From Diphasiastrum complanatum (Eukaryota; Streptophyta; Lycopodiopsida; Lycopodiales; Lycopodiaceae): a stretch of 64,000 bases of DNA. The stretch covers positions 30,068,149 through 30,132,148 of the forward strand of contig CM055100.1 of the NCBI GenBank assembly GCA_029204225.1. Direction: 5' to 3'. The position numbers and the translations under genes were made by a program. The notes beneath the pieces are model-generated. The model was not told the origin of the DNA. It saw nothing but the letters and a program-made list of their open reading frames with translations, and made no database searches. Shown one piece after another: positions 32,985 through 42,380 of the stretch (positions are counted from its first letter, which is position 1; each line of letters begins with the position of its first letter).

Positions 32985-35549
32985 CATGTCTTCTACCGAT
33001 ACTTCCCAGTCTCCGCGCTATACTATCCATCGTGATGTCCCATCTGCAACGGACATCATGATTCTTCAATATGGATTTCATCACTCTTGCCTTCAGTACG
33101 TGGAAGGAAGAGAAATCCAAATTTTACATCACCTTCCAAGGAGCCACACACAAGGTGTGCATCACTGAGGCCGCACTTGCAGCTATAGGAATCTCATCCG
33201 GTACGCACGCCTCACCCAATCACAAGCACGCCAAACAGGCCATCAAGCCATACATTGACCTCACCACCGATCTGCATTGGACTAATGATGGTTACCTTCT
33301 AGAAGCCATCACTGAGCCTTCCATCCACGTCGCTGCCCAATTGTTGAATCATTTCCTGATGGTTGGCAACCTCGGGAAAGACCGCATCACATTTCAAATC
33401 CTTCACAGGGTAGTGGAGTCCCACATCAAGTTGGCCAAAGCCCCTCTTGAACCATATAACTGATTCAAGACTGTTTCTGGTGAGCTCAAGCAAGCTATTA
33501 AGGCCAATACAAAGCAGCTCTCTATTGTCCCTCTTAGCCGCTTCTCACTTAGAAAACAGAATCCATGGCTTCCACCTGGATTCTGTGCTTTCGGTTTATG
33601 AAGAAGCACCAGTCGAGTCATCTCACCAGGCCTCAAGTTCTCATAGTCATCGTCGTCCACGCAGCGAGATCGTAATTCCTGACTCGCCTTCCGCATCACG
33701 ACGTTGTACTAGGCATACCTTGTCAGCTGCGCTTCCACCCCCTGCTGCTGTTCACACTGAACTTCCCATTTCCCTCGCCTCTGATGCTTCCCTCGCCTCT
33801 ACTCCCATACAAAGACAGTCTGTGACCATTGGGCCTACCATTCTCATCACAGCTGCCAGGCCGCCTCAACCCCACACACCGAAGCAACCTCACCCAACAC
33901 GCAGTTCTTCATGGATATGTTCGATGATTCCGACCCCCTTGGGGCCATCAAAATCTTTAAAATGCCCCAGAGCCCAGCACCCTTTGAACCTCAATCCCCT
34001 GGAAGAGGATTCGGGCATATCCATGAAGCTACTATTGGTGTCGAAGATGCCAGTCAGCAACCACCCACACAGGGTAGCCCAGCCACACTTCGGGTCGACA
34101 CAGCTGTCAAGTCACCAAAGCCGTTCGACGCCACGGTGCCTGAAGGGTTTGAAGACGAGGATATTTTTGAAGAAGAAGAGACTTTGTCACCTATTCCACG
34201 CCTACCACAGACAATACTATCAGGGTCTCCTGCTGTTGCCACCTCCAAATTCTGGTGATGCTCTCGGGTTAGTTTCAAGCCTTGGGCAAGTGATCCAGTC
34301 TATGCTGGATAAAAAAAAGAAAATGGAGCAGAGGATCTCTAATTTAGAATCCAAAACACTCTGATCAGCCAAAAAATTGTCCAGCTGGATCGAGAGTGAA
34401 GATAGCCAAGCAACATGAAGAAAAGGCTGAAAGCGAAAAGACATTGGCCCAGCAACAAGCTGATTGCTTGGAAACCTACATCAGCTCCCTGCAAAATGCC
34501 CTGACAACCGCACAAGAGCAGGTAGATAAGGCAGTGCAAGATGCCAAGCAACAGGTGCAGCTGCTGAAGGGGGCAATTACAAATGGACGAACAAGATCGC
34601 ACACGGCTTCAAGGTGAATTGGATGCGACCACCCTTGAGCATGATGCATATTTGCAAACACAAATACTCGATCATCCGGTCACACCGACGGAGATTGCAT
34701 ATTTGTTCAAGAAAGTGGAAACATACAAAGTGGCCCTTCACGGATTCCAAGGCCACTTTGATAGGTTCAAAGGAGCAGCTTCAACCGAGTTGGAAAAGGC
34801 AAAAGAGACCATCAACGCCTATGAAAAAGCCGCCGCTCAAGTGTTGGAAGCCGGACCACAAATCCTCATCCCGGTCATGCCGCAATTCTCCCCTTCGCGC
34901 CAAGAAGCTATACAGACGGATACAGGGGTTGATTCGAGCATGGACCAGGGGGGAGCTCCAGATCTAGCAGATCAACTGCCAACTATACCGGCAGTACAAG
35001 CGGGTCCCTCGCCAGTTGCAAGTAGATCCTTATTACGTGCCAATGCCGCGAAGACAAAAATGGGAAGATTTGGGATTGGCTATGGATAAAATCACCATCC
35101 ATACGCCCAATTGGCCAATCATTCACCAGTCTTACAGCTAGAATATTTCAGTGGATTTTCACCAGGCCTTACAGGCATATCAGAGAGAGTATGTCCACTC
35201 TTCGCATCCAATGGTGCGACAATCGGCAATGTTTGCAAAAGATCTAACTCTGTTGGCGTCAGTGGCAACCAAATGGGACGATTTCCTTCCTACCCTGGCA
35301 TTTGATCCAAATAAGCCGATGGCCTCAGAGCAAATCAAAGATCAGCTGCCGATTGTTCGATTGTATTTCCGTGCGGCTATGATGGGAGGCTCTTGGAAAT
35401 CCTGCTTCACCTCATGGACAACTTCCAAGTGGATTGCCGGAGCCCACCGTTGTTTCCTGCCGCATAATTTGGATTTCGATACTACACGTCTTGACTTTAT
35501 GGACAAGGTGCAGTATCATTTAATTAAGATTCGGTGCAAAGCCAATTAA
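32985..35549 (+). pseudogene. Gy-4 extra ORF downstream of integrase (broken, coiled-coil containing)
   Basis: Seen: ATG at 32,985 (MSSTDTSQSPRYTIHRDV), then in shifted frames KEEKSKFYITFQGATHKVCI and LTTDLHWTNDGYLLEAITEP, a Ser/Pro/His-rich middle (about 33,600-34,250), a helix with heptad character (KAESEKTLAQQQADCLETYI and following, 34,396-34,600), a second helix region (34,700-34,830), and a conserved-looking C-terminal part (WDDFLPTLAFDPNKPM) ending at 35,549. About 850 codons in total with at least five frame changes. No signal peptide or clear membrane span was seen. Known: Athila/Tat elements carry an extra ORF here, called env-like in Athila. Function is not known. Confidence 0.6.
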
Positions 35550-35599
35550 AGTCCCCAATAACTGCATATTGCAGGTGTCGTGGGACCGCCACCAGTTTT

Positions 35600-35611
35600 G
35601 GTGGGGGATGT
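35600..35611 (+). other. Gy-4 polypurine tract
   Basis: GGTGGGGGATG just before the 3' LTR; the expected plus-strand primer. Confidence 0.8.
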
Positions 35612-36355
35612 TGTTGGAGGGTTTGCGGATCCCAAGGCAACCCTAACCCTAGTTAATAAGTGAGGGGGATTTGGCACCCTGTGTGTGTAAGTCCAACCCG
35701 ATGATCACATAGTTATTTGATTGATTAGTTAAAAGTTAATAAAGGACTTTAGGCCTTTTTGCGGGACTTTTAATGTCGCAGGGCCTAAATGTCAAGTTAG
35801 TGAATAAAGTTGGATTTCCCTCAAATTTTGATGGTTCCCACACTTTTTTTAATTTGAATAAAAGAGAGGCAAGACTGGACCAATATGATTCAGAGGCCAG
35901 GGTCCTCCTCTCTACTATAAAAAGGGACCATATGTTCATTTCCTCATTTCAATGAAGCAGATTGGTTCTCTTTAGAAATGGATTGATGAATGTCCTTGCT
36001 CTTCCTCTCTTTTCCTCCATTTCTCATGCTTTCTTTGGTATTTGCTAATTGTTGGATTTGATCATTATTGGGATTGCTATTTCTTATGCTTTTTGTGAGA
36101 GAGAAAGGGAGAGAGAGAAAAGTAAGTTTCTATCATTGTTGTGGATTTAGGGTTAACGGAAGGAGGGTTAATGGATGTAGTGTTAATGCTTAGTGTTAAT
36201 GGATGTTAGTGTTAGATCCTCCATTCATGTTGAAATCTGAACTATACTATCGCCCTCATGGGAACGAACCTCCGCGTGACAACTAACTCCGTCTCTTTGA
36301 TGCTAGATTGACTGGATCTTGGATTTAGATTAGGCAAGGAAAGAAACCCACTACA
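35612..36355 (+). repeat. Gy-4 3' LTR
   Basis: TGTTGGAGGG to CCCACTACA, collinear with the 5' LTR. By eye roughly 30 single-base differences plus one gap of about 16 bases near the TATA box. Confidence 0.95.
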
Positions 36356-36360
36356 ACAGC
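36356..36360. repeat. Target-site duplication (right) of Gy-4
   Basis: ACAGC, identical to 24,347-24,351. Confidence 0.95.
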
Positions 36361-36690
36361 TTCGGCTAATTCCCTCCACACATTAGTTAGAATTTTTGCT
36401 TTGTGGTGACGCCTAAAAATCCAAGTTAGAGTAGCTGAAATTTAGTAAGAAATGAAAAGTATGTGTGACGTAGACAGACAAGTCTCACAAACAGTTACCA
36501 AATCGTTCAGAGTGTATTCGCTCAATTGATGAGAAGTAATGTTGTAAGATATGACAGAGGGAAAGAACGCTCAAGCTTATAGAACCTAGCTCTCTTCTCC
36601 CTATTGATACTCAAATCTGTGCGTATGTACAATGGCACGAAGTGTCAACCTTATAGGAATGAACACTGCCCTGACTGACGTTTACCAACA
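36361..36690 (-). repeat. Gy-2 5' LTR, upstream part
   Basis: Continues the Gy-2 LTR beyond Gy-4 and reaches its start, TGTTGGTAAACG, at 36,690 on the reverse strand. It abuts the Copia E gag, so Gy-2 inserted into Copia E. Confidence 0.85.
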
Positions 36691-36712
36691 CAGTTTGATG
36701 CACTCTCCTCAC

Positions 36713-37069
36713 TTATTTGAAAACTTTGGAAAATCTGATTCCTAAGAGTGAGTAAGTGTTCTTAGCTTCATAGATGAACTTAACTGCATCCCAAGCATCT
36801 TTGGCAGTGGTGCAAGATCCTATTTCTCTCAAAATTTCATTAGATACATTCATCTTAATGAAATGTAGAGCCATTCTAGCTCTCTTCTTGTACTTTGGTA
36901 TTTCAAACTGTGCTTGAGGCTCCTCCTCAATACCAAGTACTATGTCCATAACATCCTGGAGTATCAAAATAGACTCCATTCTAACCTTCAAAATTGAGTA
37001 ACTAGGTCTTTCAACTGCTTCTAGGAAATATCCTCCCACAGATGCCATATTGTGAAGACTTCTAGTCAC
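36713..37069 (-). pseudogene. Copia E gag N-terminal part, cut by Gy-2
   Basis: Seen on the reverse strand: 118 codons, SYSILKVRMESILILQDVMD, a charged linker, KKRARMALHFIKMNVSNEIL and CTTAKDAWDAVKFIYEAKN, closely parallel to Copia A Gag residues 20-105 (WKIRMESLLILQDVMDIVSG, TTAKEAWDTL). The frame ends at a stop next to the Gy-2 LTR border near 36,700. Its start at 37,069 may be slightly upstream of the true ATG (an internal ATG follows within a few codons). Known: UBN2-type Gag. The remainder of gag is not present on the other side of Gy-2 within the window. Confidence 0.8.
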
Positions 37070-37432
37070 TCGAATTTTGGACCTCTCCCTACCCTCTTCA
37101 AGAGCTTATAACTCTTGATAGACACATCAAATTGATTTGGGATTAATTTCTATGAAAAGTACTCTTTATAAGCTTTCCATCAAGCTATTAACCACTATCT
37201 TTGGACCAAATAGCAAGGAAATAGAAAGGGACTAAAAAAAAATTATTTTCACACGTGCGGAATTCCAGAATTCTGTACAATCTCTGTTTTGACCTGAAAA
37301 ATTAGTTCCTATCCACTTTGATCCAAACACTTTTCAGAGAAAGGTAAAGAAAAGTGATTAACTGTTTTTTTGCTTGAATTAGCTCTCAAATTCTTGAACA
37401 GTAAGAGATATTAACATGCAAAGCTTAATTTG

Positions 37433-37444
37433 GCTCTGATACCA
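37433..37444 (-). other. Copia E primer-binding site (initiator-Met tRNA)
   Basis: Reverse strand TGGTATCAGAGC, the standard plant Copia primer site, directly after LTR terminus TTGTCA. Confidence 0.9.
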
Positions 37445-37876
37445 TGACAAAATTTCCAGAATGTTCACACGTGTGGGAATGATCCACAAAGGTGATTGAT
37501 CTTATTAAGCTTTATGATTAGAACAAAAAACTGATTCTAGATTGAATAGCAAGATCTAGTACAGAATTTAATGGCTTACCACAATCCAGCATGCTAAGAA
37601 TCAGAGAATGATAGCTTTGATTACAAGAGAGCAAAATTACAAGAATTTAGTGTATGAGCATAAGCCTCAACACGAGCTAGAGAGAGATATATATTCAAGC
37701 AAATAATGATGTTGACCCAAAATGGCATGGAATAGTTTCAAATCTTGGTTCTTTATAAAAAATTATGAGAGTAGCTACACATATTTATGGAGTTTGAGGT
37801 AGCTCGAGGTAGAACCACATCCATCCACCTTTCAATCACATCTAAAGTGAAACTAGAGTCTAAGTGACATTTGTCA
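37445..37876 (-). repeat. Copia E 5' LTR (candidate boundaries)
   Basis: The downstream end TTTTGTCA is fixed by the primer site. The proposed upstream end TGACAA at 37,876 gives a 432-bp LTR with 6-bp inverted termini TGACAA/TTGTCA. A CACACGTGTG palindrome sits about 20 bp before the end. The second LTR is missing, so the upstream end is an inference. Confidence 0.5.
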
Positions 37877-38164
37877 CATCTCGTGCATGCATTTGCATGC
37901 CTTGCATGTCACTATGGATCACTTACAACAATTGCATGTGATATGCCACGAGTTTCTATAAGCATATTAATGTCATTTCTAAGTCTACAATCTATATGCA
38001 AGTTGTATTCTATCAATTAGACTTATGAACTCATATAGCTCGAGTTCCATCTAGGCCAAATTTGGCATTTACATTATGAAACAACATACTTGCATAGTAA
38101 AATTTTTGTAGCAAGCCTAAAGTCAAGATAGATGATTTTTAAGTTTCAACATTATTAATAGGAC

Positions 38165-38755
38165 AAGTAAGATCCTTGCACTCGCATGGAAACTTATATA
38201 GATTGACACATTGTTATTTTGATACTAGTCAAGCCTTGAAAACCTTTGTTCTTGTCAATAAAGCATTACTATGGCATCATTGATTAGGACACTTGAATCA
38301 TACATGTGTTCCATACATGTCTAAATGATCCCTAGCACTTGATCGCAACTATCCATTCGACAAAGTCGGCCTCCCTATCTGTCATAGCTGCATCCTTCGA
38401 AAGCAAACTAGGATTCCCTTTAATCGAGTCATAGGCATGCAGCAAAAGATTTGTTAGACTTTGTTCATTCATATATATGTGGTCCAATGCAAACTCCATC
38501 GTTGCTAGATGCAAAGTATTTTATTACCTGACGAATATTCAAGAAGAATAGCTGTTTATTTTATTAAGCAGAAATCGGAGGCTTTCAACAAGTTTCAATA
38601 ATTCAAAGAGCATGTAGAAAAGCAAACTTTGGCATAAGCAATTCCGCCAATCCAAAAGATATTTGTTATGTTCATAATGAGTACTCTTTGTAAAAAAGAT
38701 ATAAAGCACTAAGGTTTGACAACGGGAGAGAATATATCTCTACCAAATTCAAGGA
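38165..38755 (+). pseudogene. Copia B, GAG-pre-integrase and integrase, first part
   Basis: Seen: a stop-ridden frame parallel to Copia C on the other strand: GNLYRLTHCYFDTSQALKTF, NKALLWHH.LGHLNH (HHCC zinc region), LPICHSCILRKQTRIPF, YSRRIAVYFIKQKSEAFNKF, then IKALRFDNGREYISTKFKEY, which holds the second catalytic Asp. The frame is broken at 38,755 by insertion of Copia A and resumes at 42,381. The nearest upstream part of Copia B (gag, protease) is not recognised. It lies next to the Copia E LTR. Confidence 0.8.
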
Positions 38756-38759
38756 GTAT
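38756..38759. repeat. Target-site duplication (left) of Copia A
   Basis: GTAT, repeated at 42,377-42,380. Without Copia A and one GTAT the Copia B integrase frame is continuous. Confidence 0.85.
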
Positions 38760-39342
38760 TGTGAAAAAGCCATTAGGCTAGAAGCTTCTCTACCTAAAGA
38801 ATTTTGGGGAGAGGCAGTTGCATGTGCAAACTATCTTTGTAGTAGGCTTTCAAATCTTGCAATAGGAGGAAAGACGCCATTTGAGATGTTGTATAAGGAA
38901 AAGTCTAAGGTAGATCATCTTAGGATTTTTGGCTATGTATGCTTTGTGCACGTGCCTCTAGAAACTAGGAAGAAGCAAGATCCTAGTGCTGTAAGAGGAA
39001 TTTTTGTAGGATATGCATCTACCAAAAGGCATGTTTTGCCATATTGTGAATATTGAGATTTTGGTGTTTTGGACTCATTCCCTCTCTACCCGAGTTATTC
39101 ATGCTTGATTTTCTCTCTCTACTCGAGAGCAGCCTTTTTGTCCCATACTAAACACTTAGAATTATTATTGACATTCATTTCTCATAGTGAAGAGTTAGAT
39201 TTTTTCATCAGATGTATGCCATTGTGCACTTGCCTTAGATTTTTCAAGCATACTGTTCTTTGATCAATCTTGTGCAATCACAACACTTCAGTAAGATCTT
39301 GTAAGATGTGTGGTGAAGTTCACACGTGCTAAAAACTTCACA
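38760..39342 (+). repeat. Copia A 5' LTR (includes integrase fragment 38,760-39,050)
   Basis: Starts TGTGAAAAAGCC, ends AACTTCACA just before the primer site. The first ~290 bp read as integrase (IRLEASLPKEFWGEAVACAN), the rest is non-coding with an EcoRI-free AT-rich promoter-like region. About 4 percent different from the 3' LTR by eye. Confidence 0.85.
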
Positions 39343-39354
39343 TGGTATCAGAGC
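39343..39354 (+). other. Copia A primer-binding site (initiator-Met tRNA)
   Basis: TGGTATCAGAGC immediately after LTR terminus TTCACA. Confidence 0.95.
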
Positions 39355-40032
39355 ATAATGCTTTAAAGAAGTGAGGGTGTCTACATCAAATCATCAGTGT
39401 TTTTCCTTGCAGGAACTCAGATTTGGGAAAGGAATTCAAACTTGTTGAGAAACAAGCAATCTGAGGACCATAAGTAAGTCAAATTAAGGCTGATCTGATC
39501 CAGCGGAGCTCTGTACGGACAGAGAGCTCACACGTGTGAAATCAGCCCTCATTAATGAGTGCTACTTCTCAAGGAATGATCCGAATTTGATGTTCTATAT
39601 CTTGTTGGATAGGTATTGAAGAGTGGAATGTGTTGCTCTTGTTTCTAAATCAATTTCATTTGTTTTTAGAAGAGTTTTAGGCAATCAGAGAGTTTGAGAG
39701 GGTACTCAACTCGTGGGATATGCCAAAGCACACATCTGTCTTTTTCACCATTTTCATCAATTTCAATGTCAATCAAGTAGAACTAGATAGAAGTGAGTGT
39801 TTCAAGGTCTTAGATTTTTCATTTCACACATATTACTGTGTTTGAGTTGAAAGTAAGTTCCTAGAGAGTTTATCAGTACTTTGAAACTCATGGGAGAGAT
39901 AGACTTCTTGCTTGCATGTGCTTCTTCTTTTGTGATTGAAACAAGATCCAAATTCAAGATACTAGATTGAGATAGCAAGCAACATCCTTTCAACTCCATT
40001 TTTTATCATTACTAGAATTTCTCATAGAGAAG
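39355..40032 (+). other. Copia A leader
   Basis: Untranslated region of about 680 bp between primer site and gag ATG. Contains a CACACGTGTG palindrome at 39,531-39,540. No ORF believed. Confidence 0.7.
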
Positions 40033-40850
40033 ATGTCTTCATCTAGTTCACATTTCTTAGAGCACAGTGAGAGATTAACATCTTCCAATTATGCAATGTG
40101 GAAGATCAGAATGGAATCATTATTGATTCTACAGGATGTAATGGATATTGTGAGTGGAGCTAAAGAAGAACCTGCTGCACCTAATGAAGCTGCAGCATTT
40201 CACAAAAGAACCAGAATTGCCCGTCATTTTATAAAAATGAATGTTACCAATGAAGTGTTAAGAGAGATCAGCACATGCACCACTGCCAAGGAAGCTTGGG
40301 ATACTCTTAAAACAATCTATGAAATAAAAAATACCTCTAGATTGCTTACACTTAGAAACCAAATATTTCTAAGTTATCAGAGAGTAGATGAGAGTGCTTC
40401 ATCATATGTCATGAGAGTTAAGGATCTTCATCAAGAGTTAGCTGATATTAGTGATGCTCTTACGAACACTGAACTTGTTCAAGTAGTCCTAAATGGACTT
40501 AGAGATGAGTATGACAATATTGTGCAGACTTATGCTATCAGGGAGGATCTTCCATCCTTGGAGACCCTGCAAGGTGTTCTCATTGCTGAAGAAAGAAGAC
40601 AAGAGAAGAAGATGTTGAGGATCAACAGACTTTCATTGAAAGATGGTGGAGATGACAAAGCACTCTTCATCAGAGACAAGTCAAGAGGCAAGGGCAAAGG
40701 ACAACAACACTTCAAAAAGGACAAAGCCAAAGAAGATGGTGAGGTTTAGTCCTCAGCGGCAAGAAGAAGCTGTCAAAGATCAAGTATTTTTTCTGTGGCA
40801 AGAAAGGACACTATGCATCAAACTGTTTCAAGAAGAAGAACCAATCTAAG
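40033..40850 (+). pseudogene. Copia A gag with damaged zinc knuckle
   Basis: Seen: ATG at 40,033 opens 238 codons: LTSSNYAMWKIRMESLLILQ, CTTAKEAWDTLKTIYE, FLSYQRVDESASSYVMRVKD, VVLNGLRDEYDNIV and EERRQEKKML, then a basic region rich in Lys/Gly (SRGKGKGQQHFKK). A stop at 40,747 comes just before the knuckle, which reads YFFCGKKGHYASNC, with Tyr in place of the first Cys of CX2CX4HX4C. Known: Copia Gag (UBN2 family) forms the particle. The long intact frame and clear ATG make this the best preserved Gag in the window. Confidence 0.9.
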
Positions 40851-40913
40851 CAAGCTAACTTTACTAATGAGGATGAGTGTGAGGGTGTAGAGAGTGAAAG
40901 AGAGAATTCATTA

Positions 40914-41460
40914 ATGATGTCTACTTTTTCATCTTTTCCTTTTAAGAATGAAGAAGTCTGGTGGATAGATAGTGGGGCTAGTTCCCATATGTCTAGTTCT
41001 AAGAACTCTTTCACTAATCTCATGCCATATCTAGGTGCAAAAAGATCAATCTATACTACTAATGATGTAGAGTTTAGAATTGAAGGAATAGGTAGTATTC
41101 CATTGCATGCATCATCATCAACATCTTTTTGCTTACATGATGTACTGTATGTACCTAGATTAATCAAGAATCTCATTAGTGTAGGATAGTTGTTTGATAG
41201 TGGATTGGATGTCAAGTTTCAAGTTGACAAGTGTATAATCTCAAGAGAAAATGAAGTTATTGCTAGAGGATCTAGAATTGGTAAGTTGTACAAACTAGAT
41301 TCTAGGGAGAGTGCTAACATTTCAGATGTTGCTTATGAGACCAAGGTTCTATAGGAGGATCTGCGGCCCAAGAGATTGGGTCATCCCAATTTCAAAGCCA
41401 TGCAATCTATGGTCAAAGAAGGAAAAGTTGTTGGTCTACCGTAAGACACTGTCAAAGGAG
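40914..41460 (+). pseudogene. Copia A aspartic protease and GAG-pre-integrase remnant
   Basis: Seen: a frame open at 40,914-41,189 with VWWIDSGASSHMSSS (active-site DSG intact), SIYTTNDVEFRIEGIGSIPL and FCLHDVLYVPRLIKNLISVG, then TAG. After the stop the frame carries LFDSGLDVKFQVDKCIISRE, GKLYKLD and RLGHPNFKAMQSMVKEGKVV, the pre-integrase histidine region, with further stops. The cysteine pair of the HHCC site is missing: the sequence jumps to the integrase core near 41,490. Known: the protease processes Gag-Pol. Confidence 0.85.
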
Positions 41461-41469
41461 CTTCTACCA

Positions 41470-42075
41470 CACTCTGATGTTCATTTCTCATCAACTAAGA
41501 GCAAAGGAGGAGCCAACTGCTTTGTCTCTTTTGTAGATGATTATACAAGATATTCTTGGATCTATATGTTGTCTTCAGGTTTATGATGTTTTTCTTACTT
41601 TCAAAGCTTATGTAGAAAAGTAGTTTCCTTTCAAGTTAAAAGCTTTGAGATGTGATAGTGGAGGAGAATACACTTCCAATAAGTTTAAAGACTTTTTGTG
41701 AGAGAGAGAAAATTCAAAGAGAGTTTTCTTGTTCATATACTCCTCAACAAAATGGAGTTGCTGAGAGAAAAAATAGAACTTTGTGTGAATGTGCAAAAGC
41801 CATTAGGCTAGAAGCTTCTCTGCCTAAAGAATTTTGGGGAGAGGCAGTTGCATGTGCAATCTATCTTTGTAATAGGCTTTCAAATCTTGCAATAGGAGGA
41901 AAGACACCATTTGAAATGTTGTATAAGAAAAAGCCTAAGGTAGATCATCTTAGGATTTTTGGCTGTGTATGCTTTGTGCACGTGCCTCTAGAAACTAGGA
42001 AGAAGGAAGATCCTAGTGCTGTAAGAGAAATTTTTGTAGGATATGCATCTACCAAAAAGGCATGTTTTGCCATAT
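41470..42075 (+). pseudogene. Copia A integrase core, runs into the 3' LTR
   Basis: Seen: NCFVSFVDDYTRYSWIYML (first Asp), a frame change, ALRCDSGGEYTSNKFKDF (second Asp), then in a long frame SYTPQQNGVAERKNRTLCEC with the catalytic Glu, and EFWGEAVACAIYLCNRLSNL, KPKVDHLRIFGCVCFVHVP and IFVGYASTKKACFAIL before a TGA at 42,078. The stop belongs to the original LTR sequence, so the end of integrase, RT and RNase H have been deleted. The LTR repeat starts at 41,784-41,790, inside this gene. A purine run GAGAGAAAAAATAGAA lies just upstream at 41,763-41,778. Confidence 0.88.
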
Positions 42076-42376
42076 TGTGAATATTGAGATTTTGGTGTTT
42101 TGGACTCATTCTCTCTCTACCCGAGTTATTCAAGCTTGATTTTCTCTCTCTACCCGAGAGCAATCTTTTTTTCCCATACTGAACACTTAAAGAATTATTT
42201 TTTGACATTCATTTCTCATAGTGAAGAGTTAGATTTTTTCATCAGATGTATGCCATTGTGCTCTTGCCTTAGATTTTTCAAGCATACTGTTCTTTGATCA
42301 ATCTTGTGCAATCACAACACCTCAGTAAGATCCTGTAAGATGTGTGGTGAAGCTCACATGTGCTAAAAACTTCACA
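41790..42376 (+). repeat. Copia A 3' LTR
   Basis: TGTGCAAAAGCC to TTCACA; an alternative start TGTGAATGTGC at 41,784 fits the TGTGAA/TTCACA inverted termini equally well. Collinear with 38,760-39,342. Confidence 0.85.
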
Positions 42377-42380
42377 GTAT
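42377..42380. repeat. Target-site duplication (right) of Copia A
   Basis: GTAT, pairs with 38,756-38,759; the Copia B frame continues directly after it. Confidence 0.85.

Larger units (their letters stand above)
24352..36355 (+). mobile_element. Gy-4: complete 12-kb Ty3/Gypsy element (Tat/Athila-like layout) nested in the Gy-2 LTR
   Basis: Two LTRs (760 and 744 bp, a few percent different by eye, including one ~16-base indel), a tRNA-Asp primer site, motif-rich leader, gag, protease, reverse transcriptase, RNase H, integrase, then about 3.4 kb with an extra ORF region, a polypurine tract, and 5-bp target duplications ACAGC. The order (protease-RT-RNase H-integrase) is Ty3/Gypsy. The long extra region after integrase, the tRNA-Asp primer and multiple Gag knuckles fit the Tat/Athila group; the exact lineage needs a tree. 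All coding parts have stops or frameshifts, so the copy is dead although its LTRs are still similar. Confidence 0.95.
38760..42376 (+). mobile_element. Copia A: 3.6-kb RT-less element with integrase coding inside its LTRs, nested in Copia B
   Basis: Terminal direct repeats of 583 and 587 bp start TGTG and end TTCACA, and flanking GTAT duplications mark the insertion. Inside are a primer site, leader, gag, knuckle, protease and integrase, with no reverse transcriptase or RNase H. The left half of each LTR encodes part of integrase. In the 3' LTR it is contiguous with the integrase gene, so the gene runs into the LTR. It needed reverse transcriptase from another element. See the separate finding for how this LTR may have formed. 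Confidence 0.85.

Noticed and set aside
33447-34364. A single 305-codon gene
   Set aside because: The competing frames at 33,911-34,258 and the upstream and downstream pieces show that it is part of the broken Gy-4 extra ORF region; much of the long frame is probably off-frame.
39045-39342. A simple 298-bp LTR for Copia A
   Set aside because: The homology between the ends extends ~290 bp further left in both copies and the GTAT duplication lies at the outer edge, so the longer LTR fits better.
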